Source: Bacteroidota bacterium (GTDB lineage Bacteria; Bacteroidota; Bacteroidia; Chitinophagales; Chitinophagaceae). Taken from it: a stretch of 64,000 nt of DNA. The stretch is from the NCBI GenBank assembly GCA_963169635.1, contig CAUJDL010000087.1:1-64000 (forward strand), in the 5' to 3' direction. This document shows positions 19,348-27,490 of the stretch, piece by piece. Numbering within the stretch: position 1 is the stretch's first letter; every line of letters starts with the position of its first letter. A program made the position numbers and the translations under genes. The notes below the pieces were generated by a model. The model was given only the letters and a program-made list of their open reading frames with translations, had not been told where the DNA came from and did not search any database.

Positions 19348-20085
19348 CTAAAGTAATAATGCAGCTAAAATATAATCTGCTAATAAAATTAAAATACAAC
19401 TTACCACAACTGCTTTAGTACTTGCTCTACCAATTTCTAATGCACCACCTTTTACATGATAACCAAAATATGCAGGAATACTGCTAACAATAAAAGCAAA
19501 TGTGTAAGCTTTAGTTAATGCAAAAAATACATTATAAGGTGTAAAATTTAATCTTAAACCAGTATCAAAAATATCAGTAGCAATTATACCACTCATTGCA
19601 CCAGCAGTTCTACCACCCCAAATTGCTAATAATGCAGAGAGTATAATAAGACAAGGAATAACTACTAATGCTGCTGTAATTTTTGGTAATATTAAATAGC
19701 TTCTTGTATTAATACCCATAATTTCTTGAGCATCTATTTGCTCTGTAATTTGCATATTACCTAATTCACTGGCAATTTTACTACCTACTACACCAGCTAA
19801 TACAATACTTACAACAGTGGGAGAAAGTTCTAATATTACACTATCTCTTACAATTTGTGCAATGGTAGTAAGTGGTACTAAGGGACTTACTAATTGATAA
19901 GCTGTTTGTACTGTAGTTACAGCACCTAAAAACAAAGAAATAATTACTACAATAGGTAATGCACCAATACCAATTTCTACGCATTGATGCATAAACTCTT
20001 TCCAATACATTTTATAATTCTCTGGTTTGGTAAACATACTTTTTAGCATTACAATATATCTACCAAAATGTGTAAAGAAATTCAT
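19348..20085 (-). CDS. MlaE-family ABC transporter permease (lipid transport)
   Basis: Inner-membrane permease of the Mla/TGD type that moves phospholipids between membranes. 245 residues with about five helices. ALPIVVIISLFLGAVTTVQT and the later VGSKIASELGNMQITEQIDA match the conserved cytoplasmic coupling region of MlaE. FGYHVKGGALEIGRASTKAV near the end is also typical. It starts 15 bases after malic enzyme on the same strand. The usual ATPase (MlaF) and MCE-domain protein (MlaD) genes do not follow, so those partners must be encoded elsewhere. Confidence 0.88.
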   Translation of the reverse strand: MNFFTHFGRYIVMLKSMFTKPENYKMYWKEFMHQCVEIGIGALPIVVIISLFLGAVTTVQTAYQLVSPLVPLTTIAQIVRDSVILELSPTVVSIVLAGVVGSKIASELGNMQITEQIDAQEIMGINTRSYLILPKITAALVVIPCLIILSALLAIWGGRTAGAMSGIIATDIFDTGLRLNFTPYNVFFALTKAYTFAFIVSSIPAYFGYHVKGGALEIGRASTKAVVVSCILILLADYILAALLL

Positions 20086-20100
20086 TCCTTTATTTTTAAA

Positions 20101-22449
20101 TTATTTTAAATGTCTTTTTCTTTTCTTTAATTGATTCCACCATTTAGTTTTTTGCACTTCTGTATGAGTATCTATTTTTGTTTTTCCTTGTGCATCAACT
20201 ACAGCAATGTTAGCCATATTTATGATATTACGAACACTGCTACCTAATTGTAATACATGTACTGGTTTTTTAATGCCTAATAAAATTGGACCTATAGCAT
20301 CTGCACCACCAATTTCTTTTAATAAATTATAAGCAATATTACCAGCAGTAAGATTAGGAAAAATAAGCACATTAACATCTTTGTCTGTTAAACTGCTGAA
20401 AGGATAATTTTCTTTCAGAATTTCTTTGTTAAAAGCTAAACTACCTTGCATTTCTCCATCTACAATTAATGATGGATCTTTTTCTTTTAATATTCTGGTA
20501 GCTTTAGCTACTAATCTTGCTTCTGTACCATTACTACTACCAAAGTTGCTATAACTAAGCATGGCAATTCTTGGTACTATATTAAAACTTTTTACTTCTT
20601 TAGCTACTAATAAAGTAATATCTGCAAGTTCTTCTGCTGTTGGGTTAAAGTTAATAGTTGTATCTGCTAAAAATACAGGTCCTTTTTGTGTACTTAATAA
20701 ATACATACCTGCAATTTTTTTTACACCTTCATCTGTACCAATTGTTTGTAATGCAGGTTTAATAGCTTCTGCATAATTTCTTTTTAATCCACTAATCATT
20801 GCATCAGCATCACCAGTTTCTACCATCATGCAGCCAAAATAATTTCTTTCTTTCATTATTTTAAAACTCTCATAATTATTGAAACCTTTTCTTTGTCTTT
20901 TAGCAAAAAATAATTTACCATATTCTTCTCTTTTATTTTCATGCTCATCATCTCTAGGGTCAATAATAGGTATATCTGCTAAATCAATATGATGCTCTTG
21001 AGCAATACTTCTTATTTTCTTTTCTGTTCCTAATAAAATAGGATAAGCAATACCTTCATCATAAATAATACTGGCAGCTTTTAAAATTTTATCGTTATCG
21101 GCTTCTGCAAAAACTAAACGTTTAGGATCTTTTCTTGCTTTATTACTAATAGCTCTGATAAGCTGATTTTCTAAACCTAATCTTTTATTAAGTTGTACAA
21201 TATAAGCATCCCAATCTTTAATAGGATTTTTAGCTACACCACTTTCCATTGCTGCTTTTGCTACTGCTGGTGCTACAATAGAAATTAATCTTGGATCTAC
21301 CGGTTTTGGAATAATATATTCTTCACCAAATGATAAATTTTTTAAGTTATAGGCTAATGTTACAATATCTGGTACAGGAGTTTTAGCCATTTCTGCTAAA
21401 GCTTTTACTGCAGCTAATTTCATTTCTTCATTAATTGTTACTGCTCTTACATCTAATGCACCTCTAAAAATATAAGGAAAGCCTAAAACATTATTTACCT
21501 GATTAGGATAATCGCTTCTTCCTGTAGCCATAATTAAATCTTTTCTGGCTTCTATTGCATCTTCATAACTAATTTCAGGATCTGGATTTGCCATAGCAAA
21601 AACAATAGGATTTTTTGCCATAGATTTTATCATCTCTTTACTTACTACATTGCCTTTACTTAAGCCAATAAAAACATCTGCATTTTTTAGTCCTTCTGCA
21701 AGTGTCATATCATTAGCTTTAATAGCAAATTCTTTTTTCTGTTCGTCTAAATCTGTTCTGCCATTATGTATTAAACCTTTGCTATCAAAAACTTTTACAT
21801 TTTCTTTTTTTACACCCAATGCAATATAAAGTTTTATACAAGATATTGCAGCAGCACCTGCACCATTTACAATAACTTTTACTTTATCTATTTTCTTTTT
21901 TTGAAGTTCTACAGCATTTAATAATGCAGCAGCACTAATAATTGCAGTACCATGTTGGTCATCATGCATTACAGGAATTTTCATTTTTTTCTTTAATTCC
22001 TGTTCTATATAAAAACATTCAGGAGCTTTAATATCTTCTAAATTAATGCCTCCAAAAGTGGGCTCTAATGCTTTTACAATTTCTACAAATTTTACAGGGT
22101 CTTTTTCATTTATTTCAATATCAAAAACATCTATATCTGCAAAAATTTTAAATAATACACCTTTACCTTCCATTACAGGTTTGCCTGCTTCTGGACCAAT
22201 ATCTCCTAAACCTAACACAGCAGTACCATTACTTACAACTGCTACTAAATTTCCTTTAGCAGTGTATTTATAAACATCATCAATATTCTTAGCAATTTCT
22301 TTACAAGGCTCTGCTACACCAGGGCTATAAGCTAGTGATAAATCTCTTTGTGTTTTAGCTTCTTTGGTAGGTATTACTTCTATTTTACCAGGTTTGCCTT
22401 GTGCATGATATTCTAAAGCTTGTTCTTTTCTAAAATCTTTACTATCCAT
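20101..22449 (-). CDS. maeB: NADP-dependent malic enzyme with C-terminal phosphotransacetylase-like domain
   Basis: Oxidative decarboxylation of malate to pyruvate, giving NADPH. 782 residues in two parts. The N-terminal malic enzyme (about 1-430) has [12 protein letters not shown], the metal and substrate segment [13 protein letters not shown] and the nucleotide-binding [13 protein letters not shown]. The C-terminal part (about 440-770) is a phosphate acetyl/butyryltransferase-like domain ([13 protein letters not shown]), which in this enzyme class is usually regulatory, sensing acetyl-CoA, rather than catalytic. The start [15 protein letters not shown] is typical. It leads a same-strand group with the MlaE-type permease. 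Confidence 0.95.
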   Translation of the reverse strand: MDSKDFRKEQALEYHAQGKPGKIEVIPTKEAKTQRDLSLAYSPGVAEPCKEIAKNIDDVYKYTAKGNLVAVVSNGTAVLGLGDIGPEAGKPVMEGKGVLFKIFADIDVFDIEINEKDPVKFVEIVKALEPTFGGINLEDIKAPECFYIEQELKKKMKIPVMHDDQHGTAIISAAALLNAVELQKKKIDKVKVIVNGAGAAAISCIKLYIALGVKKENVKVFDSKGLIHNGRTDLDEQKKEFAIKANDMTLAEGLKNADVFIGLSKGNVVSKEMIKSMAKNPIVFAMANPDPEISYEDAIEARKDLIMATGRSDYPNQVNNVLGFPYIFRGALDVRAVTINEEMKLAAVKALAEMAKTPVPDIVTLAYNLKNLSFGEEYIIPKPVDPRLISIVAPAVAKAAMESGVAKNPIKDWDAYIVQLNKRLGLENQLIRAISNKARKDPKRLVFAEADNDKILKAASIIYDEGIAYPILLGTEKKIRSIAQEHHIDLADIPIIDPRDDEHENKREEYGKLFFAKRQRKGFNNYESFKIMKERNYFGCMMVETGDADAMISGLKRNYAEAIKPALQTIGTDEGVKKIAGMYLLSTQKGPVFLADTTINFNPTAEELADITLLVAKEVKSFNIVPRIAMLSYSNFGSSNGTEARLVAKATRILKEKDPSLIVDGEMQGSLAFNKEILKENYPFSSLTDKDVNVLIFPNLTAGNIAYNLLKEIGGADAIGPILLGIKKPVHVLQLGSSVRNIINMANIAVVDAQGKTKIDTHTEVQKTKWWNQLKKRKRHLK

Positions 22450-22582
22450 ATTAAATATTTTAGTATAAAAAAATTTCTATAATCAATTATTTTTTGAGAG
22501 GGTGCAAATTACAATAAACCTTTTTTATTGTAAGCATTTCATAGGTAATAATCTAAAATTAAAGTATTGTATAAGTATTTGT

Positions 22583-23434
22583 TTACTTATCCTTGCTTAC
22601 AAATAGTTTATTTTTTTCTTTTAGTTTTTCATTTTCATACAATTCAAAAAAATACCAACCAGCAGTTTTAAAATTAGATTTATCTAATACAAGTTCTGGC
22701 TCTTTTACGTGAAAAATTGTAAATACATATTCTGCTGCTTCGTTATAAAAAATAATTTTATAACGATTTCTTTTAGCTAATGGTAATTTAATTCTGATAA
22801 AACCTGCATCGTTTGTAAATATATAGGTAGAAGCTTTCCAAACAGGTTTTGGTATAAAAGGTTTAATAACTATTTCATCATCATATTCAGTATATTGAAT
22901 AGTATCTTTTGTTTTTCTATTGATAGAGTCTTTATATTTTCTATAATCTTTATAAGGAATAACATTAATTAAAGTATCTCTATTATTTCTATATACTTTT
23001 ACTTCTCTTTTGGCAGTAGTTTCTTTAGTTGTTTCTTCTTCTGTTGTGCTATCGTCATCAATTCTTACAACTTTAATGGGTGTATAATTATCTGGCGATA
23101 ATGAATGGCTGAAAAAATATTTACCTCCCTCAAAAACATAATGTACTCTATAAAAAACTTTATAACCAACAGGCACATGATTATCTACAAAACCATTTTG
23201 TGGCAACCATGGAGATAAAGATGAAAAAACACTTCTAAAATATTTTGTACTATCAAAAGAACGTTGTACAATCATTTGCACTACATTTTTATAAGGGTTT
23301 ATCCAGCTTACTTGTACTTTTTCTTTACTGATTTTTCTTACAGTAAAATTGGGTAATGTGTCTTGTGCTTTTAAACTAATACAACTAAAAGATAAAATAA
23401 TGATTAATGCACTTATCCAAATTCTGTTCATCAT
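22583..23434 (-). CDS. Secreted protein of unknown function with fibronectin-III-like N-terminal part
   Basis: The frame is open to 23473, but MMNRIWISALIIILSFS at 23434 gives a standard signal peptide with likely cleavage after LKAQ, so I start there (283 residues). The first 110 mature residues resemble a fibronectin type III fold (KVQVSWINPYKNV, later YKVFYRVHYVFEGGKYFF). A charged linker (EEETTKETTAKREVKVYR) follows, then a beta-rich C-terminal domain (FIRIKLPLAKRNRYKIIFYN). No catalytic residues stand out. It starts 29 bases after the PLP-enzyme gene, so probably the same transcript. Export to periplasm or surface is inferred. Confidence 0.65.
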   Translation of the reverse strand: MMNRIWISALIIILSFSCISLKAQDTLPNFTVRKISKEKVQVSWINPYKNVVQMIVQRSFDSTKYFRSVFSSLSPWLPQNGFVDNHVPVGYKVFYRVHYVFEGGKYFFSHSLSPDNYTPIKVVRIDDDSTTEEETTKETTAKREVKVYRNNRDTLINVIPYKDYRKYKDSINRKTKDTIQYTEYDDEIVIKPFIPKPVWKASTYIFTNDAGFIRIKLPLAKRNRYKIIFYNEAAEYVFTIFHVKEPELVLDKSNFKTAGWYFFELYENEKLKEKNKLFVSKDK

Positions 23435-23463
23435 AATTTTCAAAGATAATAGTACAACTTTAA

Positions 23464-24366
23464 TCAAAAACATAAAGTATGTTTAGGTAATGATAAATTT
23501 CCTTGCAATCCACCACTTTGTATAATGAGTAATTTATCATTAGCAGAAAAATATTGATTAGTACATAAATCTTTTACTGCAAATAAAAGTTTAGCAGTAT
23601 AAACAATATCTGTTGCAAGATTTTCTGTAAGATATAATTCATTCATCCATTCAATTAAATTAGTAGGATGTTTTGCATAACCTCCAAAATGATAGTTGTG
23701 TAAAATGGTAAAAGGCTTTACTGTATTTGTAGTAGTTAATAAATCAGTGATTTCTTTTTGTAAACTAAAATTATTTTTAAATACACTAATACCTATTATT
23801 TGTTGATGTGTTTTAGCAGCACTAATTAAGCCTGCAAGCATAGTGCCTGTGCCACATGCAGCTATAATATGTGTATATTTTTCTGATGGTAAAGTTTGTA
23901 AAATATCTGCTGCACCTTGCATACCTTTTGTGCCATAGCCACCATCATTTACCCAAAAAACATCTTCAGTAAATTGATTTTTTATAGCAGCTTTATCTTT
24001 AAATTTTTCTCTTGGTATAAAATGCAATTGCATACCATAATTGATAGCATCTTGTAATGTGTGCGATAAAAATTTGGTGGCTTCGCCTCTAATAATGCCA
24101 ATACTTTTTAAGCCTGCAACTTTACATGCAAAAGCTGTTGCAATAATATGATTGCTATATGTACCACCAAATGTAGCAATGGTAGAAAAGTTTTGCTCTT
24201 TACATGCTGCTAAATAATATTTTAGTTTAAACCATTTATTACCACTAATGATAGGATGTAAGGTATCTAACCTTAACACATCTATATTAATACCATTAAA
24301 CAGTTGCGATTGTAGTGGTTGTACAGGAATAGCTTGTGTAGAAAATGGCCATAAATCGTTGCTCAC
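23464..24366 (-). CDS. PLP-dependent ACC deaminase / D-cysteine desulfhydrase family protein
   Basis: Fold-type II PLP enzyme acting on small amino acids such as D-cysteine or 1-aminocyclopropane-1-carboxylate. 300 residues, slightly shorter than characterised members. The PLP lysine is in ISGNKWFKLKY, followed by the cofactor-binding TIATFGGTYSNHI. The glycine loop for the PLP phosphate is IAACGTGTMLAGL. IQSGGLQGNLS near the end is the usual C-terminal motif. The exact substrate cannot be decided from sequence. It is followed closely by a secreted unknown. Confidence 0.85.
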   Translation of the reverse strand: MSNDLWPFSTQAIPVQPLQSQLFNGINIDVLRLDTLHPIISGNKWFKLKYYLAACKEQNFSTIATFGGTYSNHIIATAFACKVAGLKSIGIIRGEATKFLSHTLQDAINYGMQLHFIPREKFKDKAAIKNQFTEDVFWVNDGGYGTKGMQGAADILQTLPSEKYTHIIAACGTGTMLAGLISAAKTHQQIIGISVFKNNFSLQKEITDLLTTTNTVKPFTILHNYHFGGYAKHPTNLIEWMNELYLTENLATDIVYTAKLLFAVKDLCTNQYFSANDKLLIIQSGGLQGNLSLPKHTLCF

Positions 24367-24433
24367 AAAAACATAAATTTTATTTGCAAAAAAATTATTG
24401 CTTCAACAAAATAGTTGTTGAAGATGGTACAAA

Positions 24434-25096
24434 CTATTCTAACAATTTATTTCTCATTGCATACATAATTAAGCCAGCAATTGTTTTTACACCAGCTTTT
24501 TGTTTCATGGTTTGCCTAATAGTTTCAATAGTTCTGGGGCTTAAGAAAACTTCTTTAGAAATTTCTTCTGTTACTTTGTCTTCGCTAATTAGTTTTATAA
24601 TTCTTAATTCTTTTTCATTAAACTGAGCAGGAGAAGGATAAAAACGACGAACAGTTTTTTTGTGTTGTAATTTTAATAGTACAGCAGAGTTTACTAAATC
24701 ATTAAAATAAAAATCTTCATTCATACAAGTAAGTATGGCTTGATAGATTTCTTCTGGGTCTGTAGTTTTTGTTAAATAAGCATTAGCACCCATCTCCATC
24801 ATTTTAGTAATAATTTCTTGGTCGTCGTACATGCTTAATACAATAATTTTTAAACTTTCGTATTGATGTCTGATAAGTTTAATTGCTTCTATACCATCCA
24901 TGCCAGGCATACTAATATCCATTAATAACACATCTGGTTCTTTAATTTTTAATCGATGTGTCATATCATTTCCATCTTCAGCCTCCCATAAAATTTTTAT
25001 ATAGTCTTTATCTTTTAAAGTATTACGTATGCCATCTCTAAATATTTTATGATCATCGGCAATAGAAAGTTTGATATTTTTTTCAGTAGTTATCAT
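24434..25096 (-). CDS. Response regulator, NarL/FixJ type (REC plus LuxR HTH)
   Basis: 220 residues. The receiver domain has the acidic pair at about Asp14-Asp15, phosphoacceptor Asp60 in DVLLMDISMPGMDG, a Ser in IIVLSMYDD and Lys in AYLTKTTDPEE. The C-terminal HTH (FNEKELRIIKLISEDKVTEE, then SPRTIETIRQTMKQK) is of LuxR type. Transcription factor activated by phosphorylation. The likely partner is the HisKA_3 kinase at 26631-27470, transcribed the other way beyond the 377-bp gap; pairing is inferred from proximity and matching subfamilies. Confidence 0.92.
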   Translation of the reverse strand: MITTEKNIKLSIADDHKIFRDGIRNTLKDKDYIKILWEAEDGNDMTHRLKIKEPDVLLMDISMPGMDGIEAIKLIRHQYESLKIIVLSMYDDQEIITKMMEMGANAYLTKTTDPEEIYQAILTCMNEDFYFNDLVNSAVLLKLQHKKTVRRFYPSPAQFNEKELRIIKLISEDKVTEEISKEVFLSPRTIETIRQTMKQKAGVKTIAGLIMYAMRNKLLE

Positions 25097-25173
25097 GGAT
25101 TAGTATGGTAAAATTTTTATTTTTTTTATGTTGTTCATAAAGGTTAATCATGAAAAGTTAGTAATGGCAAAAG

Positions 25174-25182
25174 TTATCCACA
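25174..25182 (+). promoter_or_regulatory. DnaA box, perfect TTATCCACA
   Basis: Exact match to the consensus DnaA-binding 9-mer. It forms an opposed pair with the copy at 25398-25406 in the same non-coding gap. Binding is inferred from sequence only. Confidence 0.45.
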
Positions 25183-25320
25183 TTTTATAGCAAATTTGAT
25201 AGTCATCGTAGATTTTCTATGCACATTTACTATTTAAGCTCGTAAATATACCAACTTTGAATAACGTAAAAATACGCTTTGCTATTAGTGTAATTACGAT
25301 AGTATAACGTTTGTTTTTAC

Positions 25321-25358
25321 TAGTTCAATGCTTTAAAAGCCTTATTGGCATTGAATTA
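25321..25358. repeat. Inverted repeat (long hairpin) in the divergent gap
   Basis: TTCAATGC at 25324-25331 and GCATTGAA at 25348-25355 match perfectly. With flanking pairs the stem reaches about 12 bp including two wobbles, around a loop of about 14 bases. No T-run follows, so it is not a standard terminator. It could be an operator or a structured leader of the downstream gene. Confidence 0.5.
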
Positions 25359-25397
25359 CATCAAATTTAACACTTAAAATGTATATACTGTTTAGGT

Positions 25398-25406
25398 TGT
25401 GGATAA
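25398..25406 (-). promoter_or_regulatory. DnaA box, perfect TTATCCACA on the minus strand
   Basis: TGTGGATAA on the plus strand, 68 bases before the start of the 136-residue gene. Opposite orientation to the copy at 25174-25182. Confidence 0.45.
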
Positions 25407-25473
25407 TTATTTTAAGTATGAAGTTTATGTTCTAATCAAAATTTTAAAACACCCAAATTAAAACATCTTAACT

Positions 25474-25884
25474 ATGGCAAAAGAATTAATTGTAGTAAAA
25501 GGACGAGTAATAGAACAAAACCGTTCATTTACACCAGAAGTTGGAGAAGATATTGGTTACGAACTTGGAGCAAAAATGATTCAGCGTTGGCACAGAGAAA
25601 ACCCTGATGATGTTTTAGCTTCTTTTACTGGTCGTAATCTTATCGAAAACATTTTAGCTCAACCAGGCTGTACTGGTATTAGAATGTTTAATGCTATTAA
25701 TGATTTAGGTATTAAACAATTAGTATTAGTTGGGGTAGATAAGCATGGCAATAATATTTTAGAATATACTACTATTGGCGATAATGGCAATATAATTAAA
25801 CACAAAGGCATTGTTGGTGATAGAAGTGCTATTTGCCCACCAAGTTGTGGTCAAGGTGATGTAGATATTAATTGGGCAGACTAA
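25474..25884 (+). CDS. Conserved-looking soluble protein of unknown function
   Basis: 136 residues, no signal peptide or membrane segment, starting MAKELIVVKGRVIEQNRSFT. I do not recognise it. Visible features are a helical, charged middle (GYELGAKMIQRWHREN), an alternating beta-like stretch (KQLVLVGVDKHGNNILEYTT), and a C-terminal CPPSCG motif with two cysteines near residues 124 and 128 that could bind metal or form a disulfide. It leads a probable three-gene unit with the membrane protein (49-base gap) and the histidine kinase (16-base gap), which suggests a part in that signalling locus; this is inference from position. Confidence 0.7.
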   Translation: MAKELIVVKGRVIEQNRSFTPEVGEDIGYELGAKMIQRWHRENPDDVLASFTGRNLIENILAQPGCTGIRMFNAINDLGIKQLVLVGVDKHGNNILEYTTIGDNGNIIKHKGIVGDRSAICPPSCGQGDVDINWAD

Positions 25885-25933
25885 AATGCTAAGTTAATTT
25901 CAATTTGCTTATTTTTGGGCAAATTGATTATTC

Positions 25934-26614
25934 TTGAACATTTTATTTATATTATCAGTATTTTCTCCCTTATTACCTATTTTGGTTTTTTGGCTTTTTC
26001 ATTTTAACAGAGAGCAGAGACCAAAATGGGTATTTTTTTTATTATTATCAGTTGGTTTACTTATTGATTTAATAAGTTATGATATAGCAAGAAAATCTTT
26101 CTCAACTATTTGGCTTGTTAATTTATATACCATCATTGAATTTAGTTTATTAGCTTACTTTTTTATTTTAATCATTAAAGGGAAAAAAATAATAAAAATT
26201 ATACAATGGTTATATATACTATTTGTTGCTTTTTGGCTTGTATATAATTTTATTATTAAAGGCATTTCTGTTTACGATTATATATTTCAAGCTATAGAAT
26301 TTATTTTATTACTTGCTTTTTGTATTATTTATTTATTTCAGAAAGTAAAAATTTTTCAAACAGAATTTGTTTATAATACTTACGATTTTTGGTTAGTAGC
26401 AGCTTTACTATTGTATTGTGCAGGTACTTTTTTTAGTTTTTTAGTAATTACAAGTGATAAAGTTACTCCTGTTACAATTGCATTTGAATATATATCCAGA
26501 TTTGGCAATATTTTTAAATGTATATTAATAACGGTTGCCTTTTGTATTAATTCTAAGAACTCTTTAGATATTGAAGAGAAAAATAAAAAAAGCATTTATC
26601 ATATAACAGCATAA
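25934..26614 (+). CDS. Polytopic membrane protein of unknown function, next to a histidine kinase
   Basis: 226 residues with about seven hydrophobic helices and short loops. The frame has no ATG near its start: a stop lies at 25925-25927 and the first usable codon is TTG at 25934, giving a translation beginning NILFILSVFSPLLP after the initiator. It ends in a charged cytoplasmic tail (KNSLDIEEKNKKS). No known domain is recognised. It sits 49 bases after the 136-residue gene and 16 bases before the histidine kinase gene. It could be the membrane sensor that the kinase lacks; that is inference. Confidence 0.75.
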   Translation: MNILFILSVFSPLLPILVFWLFHFNREQRPKWVFFLLLSVGLLIDLISYDIARKSFSTIWLVNLYTIIEFSLLAYFFILIIKGKKIIKIIQWLYILFVAFWLVYNFIIKGISVYDYIFQAIEFILLLAFCIIYLFQKVKIFQTEFVYNTYDFWLVAALLLYCAGTFFSFLVITSDKVTPVTIAFEYISRFGNIFKCILITVAFCINSKNSLDIEEKNKKSIYHITA

Positions 26615-26630
26615 ATTTTACAACATAACT

Positions 26631-27470
26631 ATGTCCATTTTTTTATTGCAAATAGAACAAGTGAGTTTAACAACACCTGAATTTTTTTTAGGTACCATAG
26701 CTATGATACTATTAGCTGTTGGGCTTATTTTATTTATTATATTTCATCAACGTAGGGTAATGCGTTTTCAGCAGCATATACAACAATTAGAAGTTAAACA
26801 TCAAAAAATGCTTTTAAAAGCTGCAATAAAATTGCAAGAAGAAGAAAGAAAAAGATTAGCAGCAGATTTGCACGACGATGCTGGTCCATTATTAGCAACT
26901 GCAAAACTTTATTTGAATGAAAACTTTATGAACTTAGAAAAAACGGCACAGCTGCAAGCACTTTTTAGTTCAAAACAAATTATAGATGATACTATACAAC
27001 TTATCAGAAATATATCGCATAGCTTAATGCCACCAACACTTAAAAATTTTGGTTTAGGTTCTGCTATCAATGATTTTTTTCAGAAAATAAGTAATTCAGG
27101 TACACTAAATGCTAATGTAAAATTTCATGATTATAAAGTAAGATTAAAAGCAGAAAATGAGTTGATATTATTTCGTGTAATTCAAGAATTGGTGAATAAT
27201 ATTTTAAAACATAGTGAAGCTTCATTTATACATTTAACAGAGCATGATGTAGAAAATAAAGTGGTTATTCGTTTGCATCATGATGGCAATGGTTTAACAC
27301 AAGAAGAATTTTTAAGATTTACAAAAGAAAAAAGTGGACTTGGGTTAAAAAATATACAAAGTAGAGTAAGGGTATTACATGGAGAAATTATGTACGAAAA
27401 AGATGCTTCTCAATCTTTATATAAAGTAACACTTGAAATACCTAGAGATGAAAAAGGAGATGAAGTTTAA
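26631..27470 (+). CDS. Small sensor histidine kinase (HisKA_3 / NarX-type)
   Basis: 279 residues. One N-terminal membrane helix (about 19-39), a short coiled segment, then the dimerisation and phosphoacceptor domain with EEERKRLAADLHDDAGPLL (His81). The ATP-binding domain follows, with N-box ELVNNILKHS and G-box KSGLGLKNIQSR. There is no periplasmic, PAS or GAF sensory domain, so the signal must come through the membrane helix or a partner protein. HisKA_3 kinases pair with NarL-type regulators, and one is encoded divergently at 24434-25096. Confidence 0.92.
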   Translation: MSIFLLQIEQVSLTTPEFFLGTIAMILLAVGLILFIIFHQRRVMRFQQHIQQLEVKHQKMLLKAAIKLQEEERKRLAADLHDDAGPLLATAKLYLNENFMNLEKTAQLQALFSSKQIIDDTIQLIRNISHSLMPPTLKNFGLGSAINDFFQKISNSGTLNANVKFHDYKVRLKAENELILFRVIQELVNNILKHSEASFIHLTEHDVENKVVIRLHHDGNGLTQEEFLRFTKEKSGLGLKNIQSRVRVLHGEIMYEKDASQSLYKVTLEIPRDEKGDEV

Positions 27471-27490
27471 TTTATTTTTTAATTATTCAT

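Larger units (their letters stand above)
25097..25473. other. 377-bp divergent intergenic region with two DnaA boxes and a dyad
   Basis: This is the longest stretch of the window without a gene. It separates the minus-strand response regulator from the plus-strand 136-residue protein. It is very AT-rich, has no open frame of useful length, and carries perfect DnaA boxes at 25174-25182 and 25398-25406, a dyad at 25321-25358, and a direct repeat ATAACGT at 25261-25267 and 25304-25310. No consensus TAnnTTTG promoter box was found in it. Confidence 0.6.
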
